Assembly: GCA_003049485.1 (NCBI GenBank)
Contig: PYST01000051.1
Coordinates: 62,001 to 126,000, forward strand
Source: Ophioceras dolichostomum
Lineage: Eukaryota; Ascomycota; Sordariomycetes; Magnaporthales; Ophioceraceae
Direction: 5' to 3'
Length of the DNA: 64,000 bases
Shown: one piece after another, positions 57,630-64,000 of the stretch
Numbering within the stretch: position 1 is the first letter of the stretch
How the letters are laid out: each line of letters begins with the position of its first letter
Notes under the pieces: model-generated
The model's database searches: none
Told to the model about the DNA's origin: nothing
What the model saw: the letters and a program-made list of their open reading frames with translations, nothing else
Translations under genes and position numbers: made by a program

Positions 57630-59328
57630 CTAGCCCAGGCCATGCGCCGCTTCCACGTCCTTCCACCTCCCATTCCTCATGGGGTCAAGATCCCTGAGCT
57701 TCCCCAACCAGGCCTTCAGGTCAGCCATCTCACCACCGGCTGGTTGTCGCCGTTCCAGCAGACAAAGAGCTAGCGTATATTCCACAAGGGCTTCATAAAG
57801 CCACTTGATGTCGTCGTAGTCTTCTAGGAGATCTTTGATATCGTCGATTTCCTGGCTGACATAAGCTGCGCGCTCAACTCTTGAGAGCTCTGGCGTGATG
57901 GTGCCCGAAGAGGAAGAAGACAAAGAAGAAGAAGAATAAGAGGAGGAGGAGGAGGAGGAGGAGGAGGAGGAACCAGCCCTAGCATCGAAAAGATTAAGCA
58001 TGAGAAACTGGTGGTAGTACCATAGCGACTGGTCCTCTGGGCCGACATTCAGGGCATCTTTGATGAGTTTGAGCTCTGTGGCAAAAAGGGGTTTCGTCAG
58101 ATCAGCGAGGTGTCTGAATGAGATGAGGCGTCGAGAGTGTGGTTGGTGAATGTTTGGACTGGACCGTCGAAATCGGAAGGGAGGGAGATTTACATACCAG
58201 AATCGAAGAAATCCTTCCTCGCGACACTACCAGCCCCCCGCTCGTCCAGGAGCCGGGGGATGAGTTTACTCCGGTGGTGCCAGGCCGAGAAATTAGACAG
58301 ATCAACGCGGATCATACGGGTGGTGTACTCGAATTCTGCCGCGGCCATGCTCTCCCCCGCCAGCTCGTCGCTCTCGAGCTGCTCCACGAGATGTCGCCGG
58401 TATCCCCAGGCGTGGAAGTTGCGCCGGTCTTTGGTCAACATCTTGGACGCCAGACCCAGTTCCTCCTCCCACACGCGCCGGGCGACGGCGAGATCGAGCC
58501 GCTCGATGCTCTGCCGCAGCACCCACAGCCGGTAGTTCCAGATCCAGTAGCATTTTGGGAACTCGAGCAGCAGCGGGATGGTGAACGCCAGTTCTGATTT
58601 GAGGACTTGGAGGTCGTTCTCCTTTGCTTCTGCTTCTTCGCGCCCAGAGTCGGTCGTCTCCAATGAAGCCTCGCCACTACCACCAGACCCATCATCTACC
58701 CGGCGGCCGGAACTGGGATCACCACCACCAGCGCTAGCTGTTGTACCAGTCCTCCCAGCTGTCTGGTGCTCGTGGCCTCGCTGGGTCGTGGTCCACGAAG
58801 AGGAGGACGAGTCGGCGGAGGATGTCGTTGCGGTGGCGGTCCGAGAAGAACTCGGCGACGCCGTCGAGGGCGAGGAGCCAGCCGACCGTCCGGACAATAA
58901 GCCAGAGGTTAGCAAACGCCTGCGGTCGTTCCATATCGTGTAGTACTCTGGGTTCAGCCGGAGGAGCTTGGACGTCAGCTGGAACACCTCTGGGGTGTAC
59001 CTCGAGTTCTGCGAGATCTAGGTAGTAAGGTAGGTAGGTAGGTGTGCCAGTCAGCTTTGTGTTTGCTTTCCTTCAAGTTACAGTCTATATTCCATCTCAT
59101 AATTTTTGAACCCGATGCAGGTGATTCATTACCTCTGTTCTTAGCTGAGTCTCGAGGTCGCGGTACTTCTTGATCTTGTCTAGCTCCTGGAGCCGCTGCT
59201 CTTCAGTGCGGTTTCGGACTGTTCGGGCAATGCCGTGCTTTAGTTGTCGTCGTGAAACATCAGTTCCTCCGTTCGTGGAAAGGGCCGACACGGTGCCTGG
59301 GACGAGAGACAACACTTACGCTCGTCAT
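57630..59328 (-). CDS. bet4: Rab geranylgeranyltransferase alpha subunit
   Basis: With Bet2 and the escort protein it attaches geranylgeranyl to Rab GTPases. Four exons: 59320-59328 (only ATG ACG AGC), 59133-59237, 58198-59008 and 57630-58075, total 456 residues. The spliced start MTSHGIARTVRNRTEEQRLQELDKIKKYRDLE matches the family opening and explains the tiny first exon. Prenyltransferase alpha repeats are visible: LNPEYYTIWNDRRRLL, FPKCYWIWNYRLWVL, NFHAWGYRRHLVEQL, NFSAWHHRSKLIPRLL and DQSLWYYHQFLML. Two low-complexity insertions enlarge it: about 90 Ser/Thr/Gly-rich residues after the first repeat, and a poly-Ser run after LFDARAG. It is divergent from the Ama1-like gene. Confidence 0.94.
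57938..57971. repeat. (GAG/GAA)n microsatellite
   Basis: A near-perfect gag run encodes the poly-Ser tract of Bet4 on the minus strand; its length is likely variable. A similar gga run at 54409-54436 encodes the Glu run of the TilS-like protein. Confidence 0.9.
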
Positions 59329-60995
59329 AGCGAAGCTCGAGGCGCAAACGACTGCGGAAACGAGGCAAACGAGCGAGGAAGGAGGCACAATAATGAGAGG
59401 AGGCCCAGCTGCCCGAGCAGTCAACTGAACGGCGGGACTGACTGGAGCTTCTATCCGCACGACTCTCTTCTCTACCGGACGCGGCACCGACCTGCGGAGT
59501 CGGGGGGCAGTTAGCCCGCGCCTTCCGAGATGACGTTGCACCTCCCCCGCAAACTTGGCGTTGGTTGGTCTGTGCACTACGGCACTGAGCTGAGTGGGGA
59601 CACTCATCTTGTGTGTGGGGGTTCAAGGTCTCATCATCACTTGAGACGCACTGAGAGAGCGTCTTCTTCGAGATGAGTTATTCATCGTGGTAGTGAAGGA
59701 CGTTCCTGGGAGGGGCCTTCATCAGTGATGTCGAGGCTCCATCCGAGGATCAGGCTCCTACAACTTTCCGTCTCATTCAATTTGCTCCAAGTGGACGGCA
59801 ACTTCGATCAGGGGGTCCTAGGGCTCATTCCAGATGACTCCCGTCCTGTTGTAGCACTCTAGGCAGTATGCCTCGAACTGCTCTTCTTTCTTTAGTCGCA
59901 GTTGCTGCCTTACGATTACCCCCTCTGGATAAGTGGTAGCTCTAGCTTCTCCGACACGTTCCTGAGCTGGTTGCCTCCGGTAGTACGGAGACTACGACCA
60001 GGGCGTTGGGACGGTCTCACCTTCCAGTCCTTCCTTCCTGCCCCCCTTGTTGAGCTTCAGAAAGCCAAGCCATTGAAGGCAGCACCCTGTTGGACTGAAC
60101 TTCCTTGCACACGACGGGACTTGGGAGCGGATCTGCCGTCTGCTGACTCTTCAATGCACCACTGAATGGTTCCTTCTTCATGGGCACGATATTCAGCTGC
60201 CAAGCCGCTTTGAATAGGACCTCGAGCCAACAATAGCAAGCAACGACGTCTGGGCTTCCAACTTGGCCGGTCAATAAGGCGTCATCCGCCTATTGTTCCA
60301 TTGATCGACTCGCGGGCACCTGCTTCCTCACTCTGGATAGACGAAGCCGGGCCCTACTTCATAACCACCTAGACTCGCCTTCCGTCGAGTCCGTGTTCTC
60401 GCACCCCGCAACGCTCCGTTCGCTCAACCTGCACTAACGCCCCTCTCCTCGGTCCTGAAATCCTTGGAACCTCCTCTTACCTATGGAAACAGTCGACATC
60501 TTTATCTCTTCCAGCTCCGGCATCGACACTCGGGTAAAGTCAGGCTCCAGGCTTATCATTCATAAGTGAACCGAGACACGAAGGCACCGCTGGCAGCGAT
60601 CGATCGCTTTCAACGGCGGACGTCTTGAGTCGACGGCGTCTCCCTTCAGCATCTCCACCGCTTTTTTTCTTCCTCCGGTAATTTCTTTCTAGCAAGCCGC
60701 CGCCGACGCTACTCGATCTCGTCGCCCTTCATATCTGCCAGGCTGCATTCGGATGTCATCAAGATTCACCAACCGAGGCAGAAGCAGCAGGAGCAGGCAG
60801 AAGCAGGCAGGGCATAAGAAGCACGGCATTCAACCACACTTCCGGGTCGAATCCCAATCTCTCACTCTTAGCAGCCGTATCTAGGTAGTACCTTCTTAAC
60901 ATCTTTGGACGGCAATCCTTGGATCGTCTTTCGCTTCTTCCCCCCTCAACCCAACCCGATACGCTTTACACTAGCCCACTACATAGGGACAGCAC
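59329..60995. promoter_or_regulatory. Divergent intergenic region, bet4 / Ama1-like
   Basis: 1.67 kb without a supported gene. The right 600 nt have CT-rich tracts and short upstream ATGs (for example 60484), so the Ama1-like mRNA probably has a long leader with upstream ORFs. This would suit a tightly regulated meiotic gene, but that is inference. Confidence 0.45.
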
Positions 60996-63900
60996 ATGAA
61001 CGCCCCAGCTGGATCCCCAGACAACGCCGTTGATGCCACGAAGCCAGCATCGCAAACCCCCGTCAGGCGTCCTCCAGACTCCCGACCCCGTCCCACCCTC
61101 TCCGATTTCTACGCCCTAGCGAAGCTCCCGATCGAGGCCGAGGAGATGAAAGCCGCCGAGGCGCCGGTCTGTCCCACCCGGCGTCAGGCGCGCCGTGCCT
61201 GTAGCAGTCCCGAGCCTTTACACATTCCTCGGATTCTTTCATCCCCTCCAGACTGTTCTTCGTCACTGCCGTCCCCACCGGACTCCGGCTATGGCTCTAA
61301 GTCAGCCAACACGCCCCTCTCCTCTTCCTGTGAGAATTTCACGACAGCCCCAAAGCTATCCCTGAAACTCGATGTGCTTGACTTCTTCGACGGATCCGGC
61401 TCCAGAGATAGCCGTGGTCGGGAGGAGTCAGATAGCGACGCAAACCCAGATGAAGGCCTGTCAGTCGGTTCAAGCCTACAGGCACAGGCACAGGCCAAGA
61501 AGTCTGCCACCTTGCCTCGGGCATCTCCACGCTCTGGATCTCGTCCGGGGCTCTATGGCGGCTTCCACTTGCAGCAGCCTCTAGTGAAGCAGCGGCGATG
61601 CTCTAACTTTGGACCTCCGCGTAAGACGCTGGGGGCGTCCCTTCGCCAGCCCGACCGATTTGTGCCGGCTCGGGACCAGCTGGCGTCCAGCTCGGAAAAG
61701 TTCAAGACCACCAAGGCCCCACACCTCCTGTCCGCGGTCGAAAAGCTGCTCCGGCATGACTGTGCGACCCCGGATGCATTCTGCTTCAGGGCCGGTCGGG
61801 CGGCCCCGATAGCCCCGGAACGCTTTGCCCCATCTCGATCCGAGACAGGCCCGGCGGCCCGAAACGGCGCTAGGACTGTCTTGGGGCTCGTGGAGCCGAG
61901 TAATCCATCGAACTACGCTAACCGACAAGTCAGCAGCGGCTCCGTTTGGGCGGTCGGCGGCGTCGCCCCTAATGCTGCCGGGCCGGGCTTGGCCATCGAT
62001 AACGGCCGCGGCCATCTCGCCCATAGCGGCACCAACGCTCGCCTGTTCACCACGGACTTTTCCACTACCAAGGCAAAGCCTGAGGAAGAGCAGGAGAAGC
62101 ACGAGGGTCGTCTGGCTGCCGCCCTTGACATCAGCCGCGCTTCACGCGTGCTCGATTTTAAGCTGTTCCCCAAGTCCTCCTCCAAGATGCGAGACAAGGC
62201 CACGACAATATGGGGGTCGTTCCCGCGCGGCAAGACCTTTTGGAACGGTAGCCAGTGGATCAATGATGCGAACCTCCCCAGTACGTAATTCATCCTGCCC
62301 GCTTGCAACTTTGATGCTCGCCACTTCGATGCCTGCCCATTCGGTGCAAAGACGCCCGAGAAACCAAGCAGAGTTTCCCAAGCGGTGCAACAACAAGCCA
62401 AGGCTCCTAACCCCTGACAGCTAGCACCTCGCACCTAGCACTAACCCTTGTATTATAGAGCAGACCAAGTCCCATCCCATGGCCCGCGTTCTTCCGGCAT
62501 CCCCCTTCAAGTACGTGACCTCCTAATGGGTGATAGAGAGCCTTTAAAGTGTTGCGCTGACAACAGGAATCCAAGGGTCCTCGACGCCCCACGCCTTCGT
62601 GACGACTTCTACTGCTCGGTCCTGGCATACTCTGCCACCGCGCACACGCTAGCCGTTGGCCTGGGCTGCTATCTCTACAGCTGGTCGGAGAGCGACGGGG
62701 TGCGACTTCTGGACCCCGGCCCGGCCGACGGCAGCTGGATCACGACAGTTGGCTTCTCATCGCCGCAAGGGCGGAGGAACATCCTGGCCTTTGGTCGTTC
62801 CAACAAGATAGTCTCTCTCATGTCCCTCTTCGAGGGCCGGCCCCGGATGGAGATAACCCAGCCACACCCGATCGCGTGCATCAGCTAGAAGCCGATGTGC
62901 ACGATTCGGGAGTCTCGCAACCCCCACAATCCGGGGGTCCTCGTCGAGACGGAGGACCTCCTCGTGGGAGACGAGGCCGGGAATATCTACTACTACGTCG
63001 TCGAGTGGCCGTACGACTGGGAGGTTGCTCGAGACAACTGGAAAGGCGAGGCGCGGCTGGTGCACATGATCTGCGTGCACCACCAGCAGATTTGCGGGCT
63101 CTCCTGGTCGAATAAGGGCGACATGTTCGCCTCAGGAGGCAACGATAACCTGTGCTTTCTTTTTGAAACCAAGAAAGTGCTCGCCTCTGCGCCGAACCCC
63201 ACCATGCGCGGGCGGGGCGGCATCGAAGTGGACGTCACGAGTCCGGACTTCGGCATCGAGCAGCTCGACTTGCCTAGTGATTCCGAGGACGAGGACGAGG
63301 CCGATGATCCTGGCTATGGCTCCAGCTCTGGCTCTAGCTCCAGCTTCAGCTCAGGCTCAGGCCCTGGGTCCGAAAATCAACGCGGCCCCGAGAATCCAGT
63401 GCAGCAGCCGGAGCGAGTCACCGTGGCGCACCCCATCCTTGCCCACCGGCTTCAGCGTGGCTCCGAAAAGCAGCGATGGATGCACGGCGCCGCGGTCAAG
63501 GCCATCGCGTTCTGCCCCTGGCAGGAGGGCCTTCTCGCCACAGGAGGCGGATCGAACGACAAGTGCATCCACTTCTTCCACACTACATCGGGTGCCCCAC
63601 TGGCCACGATCGCCGTGGCCTCGCAGGTGACCAGCCTGATATGGAGCACAACCAGGCGCGAGATCGCAGCCACCTTCGGCTACGCCCAGCCGGAGCACCC
63701 GTTCCGCATCGCGGTCTTCTCGTGGCCGGATTGCAAGCAGGTCGCCTCCATCCCCTGGGAGGGTAAGCACCGGGCGCTGTACGCGATCCCGTATCCGCGA
63801 AACCTCGGCTGCCCGCCACTACCACCCCCAGCGCATTCGTCGTCGGTGTCGTCGTCGTCATATACAGCAGCAACACGCACCCCGACCCCAGCCGAGGCCG

Positions 63901-64000
63901 GAGACTTCGATAGGGAGATAAGGGGGAGCGATAGCTCGTCTCGGCGACGAGACCAGCAGCGCCACACGCTTCCTGGAAGCAGCAACGCGAGCAGCAGCAA
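60996..64000 (+). CDS. ama1: Ama1-like meiotic APC/C activator, in-frame UAG, 3' partial
   Basis: A Cdc20/Cdh1-family WD40 activator of the anaphase-promoting complex, closest in character to meiosis-specific Ama1. Exons are 60996-62280, 62459-62510 and 62576 to the window end (introns 178 and 65 nt). Acceptor CCAAG at 62575 is preferred because it gives the family sequence PFKVLDAPRLRDDFYCS; an alternative CAG acceptor at 62566 adds three codons. The C-box DRFVPAR lies at residues 220-226 in a disordered N terminus. WD40 sequence starts at DFYCSVLAYSATAHTLAVGLGCYLYSW. After 549 codons an in-frame UAG occurs (62886-62888) at the Trp of ACIS-W-KP. The frame is then open to 64000 with strong WD40 sequence: EDLLVGDEAGNIYYYVVEW, QICGLSWSNKGDMFASGGNDNLCFLFE, AVKAIAFCPWQEGLLATGGGSNDKCIHFF. 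The protein is at least 920 residues if the stop is recoded. Confidence 0.9.
62875..62903 (+). promoter_or_regulatory. Predicted hairpin placing UAG in the loop
   Basis: Arm 62875-62882 (cgtgcatc) can pair with 62894-62903 (gatgtgcacg). One register gives eight Watson-Crick pairs with a two-base bulge; another gives seven pairs including two G-U. The 11-nt loop 62883-62893 holds the UAG, with the central A at 62887 and U at -1. Fungal A-to-I editing favours UA sites in hairpin loops, so this is a candidate editing structure. Its use in vivo is not shown. Confidence 0.6.

Noticed and set aside
62811..62888. An intron that would splice out the UAG (GTCTCT donor at 62811, CTAG acceptor at 62888; 78 nt)
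   Set aside because: The donor is poor and the removal would delete a well-preserved WD40 segment (VSLMSLFEGRPRMEITQPHPIACIS). The stop is better explained as a replaced Trp codon.
62895..64000. A separate gene starting at the ATG after the stop
   Set aside because: It would begin in the middle of a WD40 blade without a promoter or leader; the sequence directly continues the upstream protein.

Overview
This window is nuclear DNA of a filamentous ascomycete. The evidence is short introns (about 60-125 nt) with GTRNGT donors and YAG acceptors, GC-rich coding regions, CT-rich leaders, long AT/CT-rich intergenic stretches, and fungus-type proteins (HookA, Ssn8, Bet4, the Bun107/WDR48 orthologue, an Ama1-like APC/C activator, an Est1-like fungal protein). 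The gene set and style suggest a Sordariomycete, perhaps Sordariales/Chaetomiaceae; that placement is inference. I see no virus, plasmid, CRISPR array or complete transposon.

Layout. 0-7.5 kb: Hook-type dynein adaptor (-), a doubtful small Pro-rich frame (+), a secreted I9 inhibitor (-), an unrecognised low-complexity protein (-), and ribosomal protein uS12/Rps23 (+) with a probable 5'UTR intron. 7.9-20.7 kb: COQ2 (-), a four-helix membrane protein (-), an Est1-like protein with a membrane tail (+), a large JmjC/4CXXC_R1/AT-hook chromatin protein (+), and a small probably mitochondrial protein (-). 20.7-32.6 kb: gene-poor, with one recognisable gene, a two-exon 192-aa unrecognised protein at 28.56-29.35 kb. 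32.6-43.4 kb: TauD/TfdA dioxygenase (+), cyclin C SSN8 (-), a calcium-dependent mitochondrial carrier (+), and a single-pass membrane protein with repetitive beta segments (+). 44-60 kb: a small Lys-rich ORF with a suggestive in-frame extension past its UAG, WDR48/Bun107 (+), the S-adenosylmethionine carrier PET8 (-), a TilS-like tRNA-Ile lysidine synthetase (+), a membrane-anchored histidine acid phosphatase-like protein (+), and BET4 (-). 61-64 kb: an Ama1/Cdc20-family APC/C activator, cut by the window end.

How the genes relate. They are mostly unrelated housekeeping and regulatory loci, not a pathway cluster. Several serve mitochondria (COQ2, the ATP-Mg/Pi-type carrier, PET8, probably TilS and the 125-aa protein); others serve trafficking (Hook, Bet4), transcription and chromatin (Ssn8, JmjC protein), ubiquitin control (WDR48, Ama1) and translation (Rps23).

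The main discovery candidate is at 62886-62888. The Ama1-like WD40 protein is interrupted by one in-frame UAG exactly where the family has Trp (UGG), and the frame then stays open for more than 1.1 kb with well-preserved WD40 sequence. The UAG lies in the loop of a predicted hairpin (arms 62875-62882 and 62894-62903). This is what is expected of a stop codon corrected by the A-to-I mRNA editing of sexual-stage Sordariomycetes: without editing, a 549-residue truncated protein; with editing, a full-length meiotic APC/C activator.
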